Part shown: positions 34,246-43,104 of the stretch, piece after piece
Position numbering within the stretch: the first letter of the stretch is position 1
Layout: each line of letters starts with the position of its first letter
NCBI GenBank assembly: GCA_905200945.1
Contig: CAJKMG010000002.1
Location: forward strand, 248,001 to 312,000
Length of the DNA: 64,000 nt
Source of the DNA: an uncultured Akkermansia sp.
GTDB taxonomy: Bacteria > Verrucomicrobiota > Verrucomicrobiia > Verrucomicrobiales > Akkermansiaceae
Direction: 5' to 3'
The notes under the pieces: generated by a model
Seen by the model: only the letters and a program-made list of their open reading frames with translations
What the model was told of the DNA's origin: nothing
Databases searched by the model: none
Translations under genes and position numbers: made by a program

Positions 34246-34986
34246 TTACCGTGGCTGAGACGGACGCCCATGCCGTACGCCGGAACGCCATGCTTCCGTA
34301 CGGTATTTGGAAGCCAGCAGTTCCTCCACGCGGGCATTCATGCCGGGGAACAATTCCGCGTCCACGCACAGGGAATGCTTTTCCGCCAGTCGGGCGGCCA
34401 GCAATTCATCCCATCCGGGAGGGAGAAGACAATTCTGGATGCTCCCCTGGTGAAGAACGCCTCCGCGGACTCTTCTCTGGCCGCCGCCAGCCAGTTTTTC
34501 CCCGCTGGGAAGGACAAGATCACTCGTTACGGGGCTGGAAAAACAGGCCCGACCTCCGTCCGGGGCATCCCCGTCCAGCATCACGCACTCCACGCCGCAA
34601 TCCCTCAGGACGCGGGCCAGAGCCCCATGAATCCAACGGTACAAAACCGCGCTGGAAGGGCGTTCTTTTTCTCCCTTGCGGTGCATGGCCAGAGTAAAGG
34701 GAATATCCTGCCGATGGTCTACAATTCCTCCGCCCGTCCAGCGGCGGACAAAATGAAGTTCCTCTCCAGGAAAAATGGCGCGCGCCGTGGCCTCCTCATC
34801 AAAATAACCGTAAGTCACGGTCGGTTCCGCCCAGCGGTACGCCCTCAGCACAGGCTCCCTGCCCCATTCCAGCAGAGCTTCGTCCACGGCCATGGCTTCC
34901 TCCCCGCTTCTGGCGACAGGATCGCGCCACAGCACTAATTCCGGCAGAGGGGATAAATTGCCGACGATATTTGTGAAACCCAACAT
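34246..34986 (-). CDS. Lipoate/biotin-protein ligase family protein
   Basis: 246 residues from the ATG at 34986; an upstream TTG start gives six extra residues. The fold signature RRWTGGGIVDHRQDIPFTLA and the later SGEKLAGGGQRRVRGGVLHQ, with the Lys of the ligase site, place it in the BPL/LplA/LipB superfamily. It may attach or transfer lipoyl or octanoyl groups to carrier domains. No separate C-terminal LplA domain is present, so it is the short form. Exact substrate is not known. Confidence 0.75.
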   Translation of the reverse strand: MLGFTNIVGNLSPLPELVLWRDPVARSGEEAMAVDEALLEWGREPVLRAYRWAEPTVTYGYFDEEATARAIFPGEELHFVRRWTGGGIVDHRQDIPFTLAMHRKGEKERPSSAVLYRWIHGALARVLRDCGVECVMLDGDAPDGGRACFSSPVTSDLVLPSGEKLAGGGQRRVRGGVLHQGSIQNCLLPPGWDELLAARLAEKHSLCVDAELFPGMNARVEELLASKYRTEAWRSGVRHGRPSQPR

Positions 34987-35077
34987 ATGGCAACTACAGA
35001 ACAATTAACGGCAGGAACGCTCCAGACAAAAAACAACAGCGGCCGATTCCGCCCTCCCCGGTTTCCCGGATACAGGT

Positions 35078-36148
35078 CTAACGGTTCATCGGCAATGCAA
35101 TCCTCTGGGTGAAAGACCGGGTATAACGTTCGAAAAATTCTTCAGGAGAAGGAGCGGGACGCTTTTTCTGCCGGATCTGGTCCACAAGAGCCATGCCTTC
35201 ATCCGTCACCACCGTCATGGAAATTGTCACGGCAGTAACGCGGCCGGATTTCAAATCATCAATATTCACGCTGCTGCCTATGATGTCCAGGCGGTTGCCA
35301 TACACATCCATCTGGGTGCAGGAGCCGAGACGATTGGCTCCCGTAGTCATGACCGGAACCAGCACGGATGCTCTTTGCGAGGCATCCTTGTCCGATTTGT
35401 TGCTGCCGGAATTGCCGATCTTCTTCTGGTAATCCACTTCAAAAATCAGCGTCATTTCCACAATATTCTCCACCAGGAAGTTGGAAGGGACGGTTTCATC
35501 CTGCTGGTACCGTGCGTAAGCGGACCATAGATCCTGCTGACCCAGAAGGTTCCGCACGGTATCCTCCGCGCTGATTAAGTTGCGGTACAGGGAATAAACG
35601 GGAAAACCGTCAGACTCCGCCGTAGCGTCCTGGTCCAGAATCTGGTCACGGTAAAGAAGCTTGTACCCCACGCAATTCACATCGCCGATGATGCGGTCAT
35701 TCCGCATGTCCATGCTGGACTTGGCCGGATTGCGGTCCGTAGCCGTGGTAAAGAAAACCAACTGGGAGGCATTCGTAATTTTGGCGCCTTCCGGCCCCAT
35801 GGTCATCAGGTTCACGCGGGCTTCATTCAGGGAGGAGGAGCGGCCCTTTTTCCTGGAGGCCGTGGTCTTTCCCGCGCGGGAAACCAAATCGCTGTCCCGC
35901 TGCACCAGCATCCACTCAAAGGGATTCCCGGGACGGAACTGCATGCTTTCAAAATCCTTGGTCATGGTATCCATGGCCGTGCGGGCAAGCGTCGTGGTCC
36001 GCACATCCTGCAACACCCATCTCCAGATATCCACCCCGCGGGAAGTCAGAGCCACAATGACCAGGACCAGCACGGTAGTGATGGTCATGGCTGCCAGGAG
36101 CTCAATCAGGGTGAACGCGCCGGATTTGATTTTGGCAAATGTCTTCAT
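35078..36148 (-). CDS. Prepilin-like protein, Verru_Chthon cassette C type
   Basis: 356 residues. The N-terminal class III signal SGAFTLIELLAAMTI, cut before Phe, leads into one hydrophobic helix and then a large soluble domain. Size and sequence match cassette protein C. The family is known only from verrucomicrobia and is thought to form type II secretion/pilus-like structures, with unproven function. Third of three consecutive prepilin-like genes (D, B, C in transcription order). The large protein A expected in this cassette is not adjacent. A prepilin peptidase gene lies at 55458-56573. Confidence 0.78.
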   Translation of the reverse strand: MKTFAKIKSGAFTLIELLAAMTITTVLVLVIVALTSRGVDIWRWVLQDVRTTTLARTAMDTMTKDFESMQFRPGNPFEWMLVQRDSDLVSRAGKTTASRKKGRSSSLNEARVNLMTMGPEGAKITNASQLVFFTTATDRNPAKSSMDMRNDRIIGDVNCVGYKLLYRDQILDQDATAESDGFPVYSLYRNLISAEDTVRNLLGQQDLWSAYARYQQDETVPSNFLVENIVEMTLIFEVDYQKKIGNSGSNKSDKDASQRASVLVPVMTTGANRLGSCTQMDVYGNRLDIIGSSVNIDDLKSGRVTAVTISMTVVTDEGMALVDQIRQKKRPAPSPEEFFERYTRSFTQRIALPMNR

Positions 36149-36178
36149 GTTTTTTCAGAGGTCTTCAGATAATACCCG

Positions 36179-36979
36179 CTAACGGCGGAAAGCGAGATTG
36201 CGCGTAAACACGGGAGTCTTTAAATTTTCCCACGTCAGATGCTGTAAACGCTCGGGATCCGTATTCAACAGCTGGAAGAACTCCGCCTGGTACAGGACTT
36301 CCGCCCCCCACGGCAAATTCAGGCCGCCGCCTTTCTCCGGCGTATAAACATACAGGGAAGGTTCCTTAATCACCTTGCCGCGGTTGTAAGGATTGTAAAT
36401 CGTTCCATACTTGGGAGCCAGCTTGTACCCGTAGGAGCTGGAATCCATGCGCTCCACCACCAGCTGGGTCATGCGCACGGCGAAGACGGGGCCGACAAGG
36501 GCCTTGAAATCATCCCAACGCTCTTTGTTGTTCGCCAGGCAAACCCCTGTCACCACCGCAGTATTTTTGCCGGGAATGCTTCCCCCATCCTCCAGCCAGG
36601 GCTGGGGAGTTCCGTCTTTGCGGGCCCCCTTGGTCAAATCCGCCCTGTAATTGTAAACAAGAATGGTCGTAGCGGGCCTGGACGTGAACTGCATCCAGTA
36701 AAACGCCTTGTCAAAAGCGGAAACATATCTGGAGGAGGAAGACTTTCTGGCGTTGGACGCGGAACGCTCGGAATTGCGGAGTTCTCCAAGTTCCGCCGTC
36801 AGGGCGTGGACGATGCGGTCCGCTTCACGAATAGTCAGGGCGGACTGAACCGTCCTTCTGGCAGGAATAAACATGGCCATGAACACTACAATCAGCACGG
36901 CCACCACGCCGATCGCAAGCACCACTTCCGTCAGGGTGAACCCCTTGGCACGAGACTGTTTCATACACTTGGTCAACAT
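36179..36979 (-). CDS. Prepilin-like protein, Verru_Chthon cassette B type
   Basis: 266 residues. N-terminal methylation motif AKGFTLTEVVLAIGVVAVLI gives a cleavable prepilin leader and a membrane helix. The body carries charged segments and Tyr/Pro-rich turns. Middle gene of the D-B-C set, 30 bp before C and 32 bp after D. ATG codons at residues 1 and 6 both leave a short positively charged leader; residue 6 (36964) gives the more usual leader length. Confidence 0.76.
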   Translation of the reverse strand: MLTKCMKQSRAKGFTLTEVVLAIGVVAVLIVVFMAMFIPARRTVQSALTIREADRIVHALTAELGELRNSERSASNARKSSSSRYVSAFDKAFYWMQFTSRPATTILVYNYRADLTKGARKDGTPQPWLEDGGSIPGKNTAVVTGVCLANNKERWDDFKALVGPVFAVRMTQLVVERMDSSSYGYKLAPKYGTIYNPYNRGKVIKEPSLYVYTPEKGGGLNLPWGAEVLYQAEFFQLLNTDPERLQHLTWENLKTPVFTRNLAFRR

Positions 36980-37011
36980 AAAATGGGAAATCCGGTATTA
37001 TATCACAGAAA

Positions 37012-37722
37012 CTAATTGGGAATCACCTGCTCCGTCGTCCTCAGACGGCTGATATTGCCTTTGGGATAAATCACAATGCCGCCTGCCAGACCCGGTTTGC
37101 CGTCCACCATCGGGGCAGGCCTCTCCTCCTTGCCGTTTCCGGCGGAACCGGCAACCACCACCAGGCGGGTGGGGGCGTTCGGCTGGGACATGCGGCCTTC
37201 CTCGTCAAATTCAATGAAGTAAATATCCGTCATTCTGTTGCCGGGAAGGTTGACGGTATCCTGACCGTCACGGCTGGCAAAATCGCGGGCCGTGGATTTC
37301 TCGCCTCTGGCTTTCTTCGAGCCTTCCAGAAGGGTGCTGTAGGTCGGACTGACGTAAAAACCGGCGGGAAGAGTCTGTAAACGGTTCACCAGATGCCATT
37401 TCCCGGTGCGGGTATTTTTGGACATCACGCCCAAAGTGCGCATATTGCGGGCTTCATCATCGGGAGTGCTCACAATAATCAGGCGGCTCCACGTTCCTTT
37501 GCCCATGGCATCCAGCCGCGCCTCCTGCACCATGCCGTCCACCATTTCAACGGCGGCCTGAAGCCCCTGCCCCCTGCCCCCGCCCCTCAACATGCTGGCG
37601 GCCAAGGCCATCATGGCAACCATAATGGTAATGACAACAATCAATTCCACCAGGGTAAACCCCTTGCTCCCCGGCGAGGAACAGCGCGGAGCCATTCCGG
37701 AATGCTTGGAAAAATATCTCAT
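37012..37722 (-). CDS. Prepilin-like protein, Verru_Chthon cassette D type
   Basis: 236 residues from the ATG at 37722 (MRYFSKHSGMAPRCSSPGSK); a second ATG eight codons on would also leave a leader before the G-FTLVELIVVITIMVAMMAL motif. One hydrophobic helix, then a pseudopilin-like domain with GFYVSPTYS and YFIEFDEEGRMSQPNAPTRL. First gene of the D-B-C set. Minor pseudopilin GspH is the nearest well-known analogue. Confidence 0.76.
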   Translation of the reverse strand: MRYFSKHSGMAPRCSSPGSKGFTLVELIVVITIMVAMMALAASMLRGGGRGQGLQAAVEMVDGMVQEARLDAMGKGTWSRLIIVSTPDDEARNMRTLGVMSKNTRTGKWHLVNRLQTLPAGFYVSPTYSTLLEGSKKARGEKSTARDFASRDGQDTVNLPGNRMTDIYFIEFDEEGRMSQPNAPTRLVVVAGSAGNGKEERPAPMVDGKPGLAGGIVIYPKGNISRLRTTEQVIPN

Positions 37723-38031
37723 ACAGATGATGCAGGATTGAACAACGATTTTTGGCATGCTACCCGTTTCAGACGGACACGGCAATCATTTTTTGAGGAA
37801 CTGGAATGCCTGATATGTTCCTGTCCAATAAAATCCCGGCAAGGAACCGCCATGCGGAAATCCCTGCTTCCGCCATCCTTCCGGGAAAGAAAAACATCCG
37901 GTCGGTTCAACTCCCTCATTTCAAGAAGGATAGAGCCGGAACGACATGAGCAAAACCTTTCGGCATCCTTTTCAAAAACCTTCATTTTTTCCGTTCCAAT
38001 CTCCCCTGCTGAAAAAAATATCTGGCCCTAT
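37723..38031. other. Intergenic stretch without recognised gene
   Basis: About 310 bp between the cassette D gene start and the end of the EEP-family gene. Probably contains the cassette promoter; nothing specific was identified. Confidence 0.4.
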
Positions 38032-39042
38032 TTATCTCAATTCCACCCACACGCCGCGGTGGTCGCTGGCCTGGAGCGAGGGGGGAGAGTCAAGGATGCC
38101 CATGGGAGGCTTGCGACCGAGGCGCTTTTTCAGCGTATTGTTCAGGAAAAGATGGTCAAAGGAATGGTAGGTGTCTCCGTCCTCATAGTAAATGGTCCAG
38201 GTCTCCCCGCGGGAATCCCTGGGCTTCAAACGGTTCAGGCGGTATTCCGTTTTAGCCGGCCCTTGGATGACCTGCACGGCGCTGTCCGAGGGGCCGTCAT
38301 TAAAGTCTCCGTACAGAAGCAGAGGCATGCCGTCCTGAGAGGCAAGAGCTTCATTCAGATAGTCCCGCAGGGCGTAGGCTTCCCTTCTCCGTGTGTCCTC
38401 AGCGGAACCGTCACGGCTGAGGCGCGATTTCAAATGAATGCCCACCAGGCGAAACAGCCGTCCGTCCGGCAAGCTGACCGTGGCGTCCAGAATGCCCCGC
38501 AGCATCGTCTTTTTCCGTTTCGTTTCTCCGGATACAGGCATGTCCGCTACGGAACGGTTATCCGCGATACGGTATTTGGAAAGAAGGGCCAAACCACGGT
38601 CTTCCCCGTCCCGCATGACAAGAACTTTGTACGGCAAATGAACTCCTTTTCTTTTCAGCCGCATTTGCAAGTCACGAACGGCAGCCTCCCCGCCCATTTC
38701 ACACAGCCCCACGATTTCCGCCCCTGATTGGCGAACCAGCTCCGCCACGGCTTCACGGGCTTCCACAGGCTTGTATTTTACCTGAAAATTGCTTCTCCTG
38801 GGGTCTTCCGGAACAAAGTAGTTGCCGGCGTTCATGGTCAGCAGACGAACGGGCTCCCCCTTGTCAGGGATTTCCACCTTCTCCCGAACCGTCTGCCGCT
38901 CTTCCCTCTGGCGGGCGGGAGCCGCCTGCGGTTCATTATCCAGCGGCGCCCACTCCGTCAAACCGTACCCCACCACCACGCACAACGCAACCAGGGCCGC
39001 GATGACGGAGGTTCCCCTGCGTTTTGACGTTTTCCTGATCAT
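38032..39042 (-). CDS. Membrane-anchored or exported EEP-family hydrolase
   Basis: 336 residues. N-terminal signal anchor at about 11-30 (TSVIAALVALCVVVGYGL) after RKTSKRRG. The endonuclease/exonuclease/phosphatase fold is complete: TMNAGNYF, catalytic Glu in VGLCEMGG, VGIHLKSRL, GDFND, SFDHLF and SDHRGVWVEL. Substrate may be nucleic acid, phospholipid or phosphoester; location outside the inner membrane suggests extracellular DNA or a sphingomyelinase-like role, both unproven. Monocistronic, divergent from the sigma factor gene. Confidence 0.8.
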   Translation of the reverse strand: MIRKTSKRRGTSVIAALVALCVVVGYGLTEWAPLDNEPQAAPARQREERQTVREKVEIPDKGEPVRLLTMNAGNYFVPEDPRRSNFQVKYKPVEAREAVAELVRQSGAEIVGLCEMGGEAAVRDLQMRLKRKGVHLPYKVLVMRDGEDRGLALLSKYRIADNRSVADMPVSGETKRKKTMLRGILDATVSLPDGRLFRLVGIHLKSRLSRDGSAEDTRRREAYALRDYLNEALASQDGMPLLLYGDFNDGPSDSAVQVIQGPAKTEYRLNRLKPRDSRGETWTIYYEDGDTYHSFDHLFLNNTLKKRLGRKPPMGILDSPPSLQASDHRGVWVELR

Positions 39043-39165
39043 GTCCGTTTCCCTGAAAGATTTTCTCCACGACGGACGTAGTGAATGAACAGGACGGACC
39101 GTGCAGAATTTTCCGTCCTATTACTCGGCTTTCGCTTCACTTCCATCCGTAGTTCATGATAAACC

Positions 39166-39852
39166 ATGAATGTGCCCCCATTGCAACCCCATAACGAGTC
39201 CCAGCCTGACGAGCAGACACTTTCCCAATATGCGGAACATACCAGAAAAAGTCTGATCGCGCGTTTGGAAAACTGGGAGGATCAGCGCACCTGGGATGAA
39301 TTTTACCGGACGTATTGGCGGCTTATCTATTCCGTCGCCCTCAAGGCCGGATTAAGGGAAGACGAGGCTTGGGACGTAGTACAGGAAACCATTCTTTCCA
39401 TCGCCAAGCAAAGCAAGAAAAATATTTACAAACCGGAACAGGGTTCCTTTAAACTCTGGCTCTGGAACATGACCCGCTGGCGCATCAACGACCAGTTCCG
39501 CAAGAGGAAAAAGGATACGGCCATGCTGATGAATCCGGATGCCGCGGATACTTTGGAACATCCCATCGACAAAATCCCGGATGAAGGGAAGAATAATTTT
39601 GACCAGGTATGGGAGCGGGAATGGCAGAATAACCTTCTTCAGGCGGCTCTGGAACGCGTCAAAGCAAAAGTGTCGCCCAAGCAGTTCCAGATTTTTGATT
39701 ATTATGTCCTGCGGGAGTGGGACGCAGCCAAGGTCCGCCGACAGCTCGGAGTCACGATTGCCCAGGTTTATCTGGCAAAGCACCGCGTAGGAAGCGCTTT
39801 GAAGAAAGAACTGCAATTTCTACGATCCCAGGAAAAGGAAAAAGAAAAATAG
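39166..39852 (+). CDS. ECF-type RNA polymerase sigma factor
   Basis: 228 residues. Region 2 spans about 40-110 (TWDEFYRTYWRLIYSVALKA through WLWNMTRWRINDQFRKRKKD); region 4 spans about 165-215 with VSPKQFQIFDYYVLREWDAA and the helix-turn-helix around VRRQLGVTIAQVYLAKHRV. No anti-sigma gene is adjacent. The next gene is a PAS-PP2C regulator 129 bp downstream, which could form a partner-switch with other proteins. The N-terminal 25 residues are Gln/Pro-rich. Confidence 0.85.
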   Translation: MNVPPLQPHNESQPDEQTLSQYAEHTRKSLIARLENWEDQRTWDEFYRTYWRLIYSVALKAGLREDEAWDVVQETILSIAKQSKKNIYKPEQGSFKLWLWNMTRWRINDQFRKRKKDTAMLMNPDAADTLEHPIDKIPDEGKNNFDQVWEREWQNNLLQAALERVKAKVSPKQFQIFDYYVLREWDAAKVRRQLGVTIAQVYLAKHRVGSALKKELQFLRSQEKEKEK

Positions 39853-39981
39853 GAGTTCATTTTAAAACCTCCCGGTGTCCTTGATACGCATTCCTCCGGC
39901 TGGACCTCTTTCCAGAAAGAATTCCTTTATTTTGCCTCTTGCCAAGACAAAGGTTTTATCGTTAGATTAACGGCAACTGAA

Positions 39982-41619
39982 ATGCCGCCCTCACGCAACA
40001 GACATTCCGCCCAGAGAGTTTTTACCTGGGACAAAATCAAGATGGCCCTGGCAGCGGCGGAAGAAGGATTCTACATCTGGAATATTAAAACGGGCGTCAT
40101 CCATTACACGGACCGTTGCCTGACCATGATGGGAGCCAGCCGCAAGGAGAAAGCTCCCAATATCTTTACCCAGCCGGAGCTCACCATACACGAAGAAGAC
40201 CAGGCTTTTTTTTCCCAGGAAGTGCGCCGTTACCTGGACGGCCACTCCCATGTGCCCATGCGCATTGAAATCCGGATGAAGAAGCTGAACTCCAAGAGCT
40301 GGAGCTGGGTCCGCGTCAACGGCCTCGCCCGCAGGGACAAGCAGCGCCGGCCCGTTATGCTGGTGGGCGTGTGGGTCAATATTACCCGGCGGAAAACGGC
40401 GGAACTGCGCGCTGCGGAGGACAGGGACCTGTTTCATACCCTGATTGAGCACATTCCCGACAGTATCTATTTCAAAAACCGGGAATCACGTTTCGTTCTG
40501 GCGAATACCGCCACAGCCAATAAGCTGGGCGTACCGACACCGGCAGACCTGATCGGACGGACGGACGATTACTTTTTCGACCAGACGATGTCCGATATTT
40601 CCCGCAAGGAGGAAATGGACATCATGGTTACCGGACGCCCCATCCGCGCCCGCCTTCATCATGAAACATGGCTGCACAAGGATGATTCCTGGAGCCAGAT
40701 CAGCAAATTCCCGTGGTATGGACGCAACGGAGAGCTAAAGGGAATTGTGGGTATTTCCAGTGATGTCACCAAACTGGTGAAGACAGAAATCAAGGCCACG
40801 GAAACGGCCCGCATTCTGGAGGAGCGCAACAGAACTCTGGAGAAGGAGATAGATTTGGCCAGGGAAATCCAGTTCGCCCTGCTTCCCTACGAGATCCCCT
40901 CCCGCTCCCATACGGAACACGGCCTGACCCGCCACGCGGATTTTCACCATATTTTCACTCCTTCGGAGGGAGTTGCAGGAGACTGGTTCGATGCTTTTCC
41001 CGTAGGGAATTCCGGCGTTGGAGCCATCGTTTGCGACGTGATGGGGCACGGCATACGCGCCGCTTTGATCGCCTCCATGCTCCGCGGACTGATGGAACAG
41101 TTGTCCCACCTGGCGGATAATCCGGCGGCTTTCCTCACTTCCCTTAACCACCAGCTCGCCAAAATCCTGCAACGGGCGAACACCACCATGTTCGCCTCTG
41201 CCGTTTATATTTACCTGGATCTGGAAACCGGAGTCATGACAGCTTCCACAGCCGGGCATCCGCATCCCATCATTCTGGGGCCGGACGGGGTGGCCCGAAA
41301 AATGCCGCTGCCCAAAGGAATCGCCCTGGGGCTGCTGGATGACGCCACGTACCATAATGCCCAGTTTTCTCTCCTGGCGGGGGCCCGCATCCTGATGTAT
41401 ACGGACGGCCTGACGGAAGCCGCCAACCAGGACGGGGAAGAAATGGGAGTGGAAAGGCTGATTGACTATTTCAATAATTCCTCCCCCCACAGCACCAAGG
41501 ATTTTGTCCATCAGGCCCTTACCTGCGTAGCCAAATTCACTGGCTGCACCAATCAGGCCGACGATATCTGCATGCTGGGCATCAGCTATTCCGAACACGA
41601 AGCAAAAACGGACGGCTAG
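39982..41619 (+). CDS. PAS-PAS-PP2C (RsbU/SpoIIE-like) phosphatase
   Basis: 545 residues, no membrane segment. PAS 1 at about 25-140 ends with VGVWVNITRRK, PAS 2 at about 145-265 ends VGISSDVTKL, a linking helix at about 270-300 (ILEERNRTLEKEIDLAREIQ), then a PPM/SpoIIE-type Ser/Thr phosphatase at about 305-540. Metal ligands are visible in GVAGDWFDAF, CDVMGHG, DGLTEAAN and ADDICMLGI. Such proteins dephosphorylate anti-sigma-antagonist (STAS) proteins in response to signals sensed by PAS domains. Same strand as the ECF sigma gene upstream. Confidence 0.88.
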   Translation: MPPSRNRHSAQRVFTWDKIKMALAAAEEGFYIWNIKTGVIHYTDRCLTMMGASRKEKAPNIFTQPELTIHEEDQAFFSQEVRRYLDGHSHVPMRIEIRMKKLNSKSWSWVRVNGLARRDKQRRPVMLVGVWVNITRRKTAELRAAEDRDLFHTLIEHIPDSIYFKNRESRFVLANTATANKLGVPTPADLIGRTDDYFFDQTMSDISRKEEMDIMVTGRPIRARLHHETWLHKDDSWSQISKFPWYGRNGELKGIVGISSDVTKLVKTEIKATETARILEERNRTLEKEIDLAREIQFALLPYEIPSRSHTEHGLTRHADFHHIFTPSEGVAGDWFDAFPVGNSGVGAIVCDVMGHGIRAALIASMLRGLMEQLSHLADNPAAFLTSLNHQLAKILQRANTTMFASAVYIYLDLETGVMTASTAGHPHPIILGPDGVARKMPLPKGIALGLLDDATYHNAQFSLLAGARILMYTDGLTEAANQDGEEMGVERLIDYFNNSSPHSTKDFVHQALTCVAKFTGCTNQADDICMLGISYSEHEAKTDG

Positions 41620-41770
41620 CAGCCGGCTTCTGACGTTTCTGAAATCTGCTTCCTCTTTCCGCATCCGGCTGTGTTCCGGAATTTCCACAGGGAAAAGCCC
41701 TCCGTGCGCCCCACCCTTTTCCCGTAGAATACGGACCGGATTTTTCCCTGCTGCAAATGGAAGGGAGTTG

Positions 41771-43033
41771 CTATGTCGTCTCCGGACAATCATCCGGGGA
41801 AAATTTGAAATGACGCCAAAACGGGACGCTCAACATCCAAATGGAAAGCAAGGCTTCCAGCCCTCCCGCCAGGACAATCGTTGTCTGGACACCCCAGGCG
41901 TCCACCACAGCTCCCCAGCCCATGGCCGCCAGCGGCTGCACACCGATGGTGACGATGCTGAACAGACCCAGAATGGCCGACTTGCGTTCCGGGGGAGCCA
42001 GAAGCTGCACGGCGGATGAAGAAGTGACGAAGAGGGAAGAAGTGGCCAAACCGGCAAAAAAGAAACAGAGGGCCTGCACTTCCACCACCGGGATGACGCC
42101 AGCCACGCACAGTGCGCTCCCCATCCACAGGGTACCTGAGGAGAGCTTAGCTCCCACCCTGTCGCTTTTGCGTGCAAACGGCAGGACAAAGAGGATGCTC
42201 ACCATGGCCCCGGCTCCAACCGCACCCAGAATGAGGCCGGTATTCCTGGGATCTCCGTGCATCAATGCCGGAACAATCTGATAGAGGGATTGACCGCAGA
42301 TATTCTGAATCAGGGCGCTGATCATGATAAAGAGCAGGCTGCGCGTGGCAAGCACCGCCTTGAGTCCGGATGCTTTCCTTCCCGCGCCGCGCTGTTTTCT
42401 GGGAGCGGAGGTATCCGCAACGCGTCCCTTTAAGGCAACCAGGCAGCCAACCAGCGGCAGGCTTGCCGCCACATTGCCGCCAAAGGCGGTTCCGGCGCCC
42501 CATTCCGCAATGATGTATCCGGCAAGCGCCGGCCCTATAGCCCGACACGTATTAAATACCAGAGAGTACATGCCCACGGCCTCCTGTAATTGCCGGCGCG
42601 GTACCAGGTCGCCCACAAAAGCCTGCTGCGTGGGAAAACCCACCGTCTGATTGACGCCCATAACCAGCCCGGCGGCGTACAGATGCCACAAATGGAGCAT
42701 ATCCAGCACAGTCAGCAGAAACAGGAATACAGCCACCAGCCACTGGACGCACTGCACGGCTATGAGAAGTTTTCTCCGGTCAAAACGGTCCCCCAGCCCG
42801 GCCAGCAGCATGCCGCCCAGAAAGAAAGGGAGGGCGTTCAAGGCAGCCAACAGCCCCACTGCCGTGGCGGAACCGCCGGAAATATCATACACAAGAATGC
42901 CCATGGCCGTCACCTGCAACCACATTCCAATCAGGGCGGAGGCCTGCCCCGACCAGAATATTTGCAGGTTCCGAACCTGAAGGGGCTTGAAGAAGCCCAG
43001 CCAGTCATTCAGCCATTTCATCAGCCCCGCCAT
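41771..43033 (-). CDS. MFS exporter, EntS-like
   Basis: 420 residues from the ATG at 43033 (MAGLMKWLNDW); 58 upstream codons in the open frame overlap the M60 gene and are not homologous. About 12 hydrophobic helices. GDRFDRRKLL after helix 2 is the MFS loop signature of the EntS/MFS_3 group, which exports siderophores or drugs. The segment MGVNQTVGFPTQQAFVGDLV also fits. Substrate is unknown. It runs in the same direction as the M60 peptidase, beginning 72 bp after it. Confidence 0.83.
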   Translation of the reverse strand: MAGLMKWLNDWLGFFKPLQVRNLQIFWSGQASALIGMWLQVTAMGILVYDISGGSATAVGLLAALNALPFFLGGMLLAGLGDRFDRRKLLIAVQCVQWLVAVFLFLLTVLDMLHLWHLYAAGLVMGVNQTVGFPTQQAFVGDLVPRRQLQEAVGMYSLVFNTCRAIGPALAGYIIAEWGAGTAFGGNVAASLPLVGCLVALKGRVADTSAPRKQRGAGRKASGLKAVLATRSLLFIMISALIQNICGQSLYQIVPALMHGDPRNTGLILGAVGAGAMVSILFVLPFARKSDRVGAKLSSGTLWMGSALCVAGVIPVVEVQALCFFFAGLATSSLFVTSSSAVQLLAPPERKSAILGLFSIVTIGVQPLAAMGWGAVVDAWGVQTTIVLAGGLEALLSIWMLSVPFWRHFKFSPDDCPETT

Positions 43034-43104
43034 CCTAATCCCAGCCGGCGGAACCGTCCAGAAGCGAGTGCGGCAACGTCCCTCCCCCCCGTTCCGGGAC
43101 TTTC

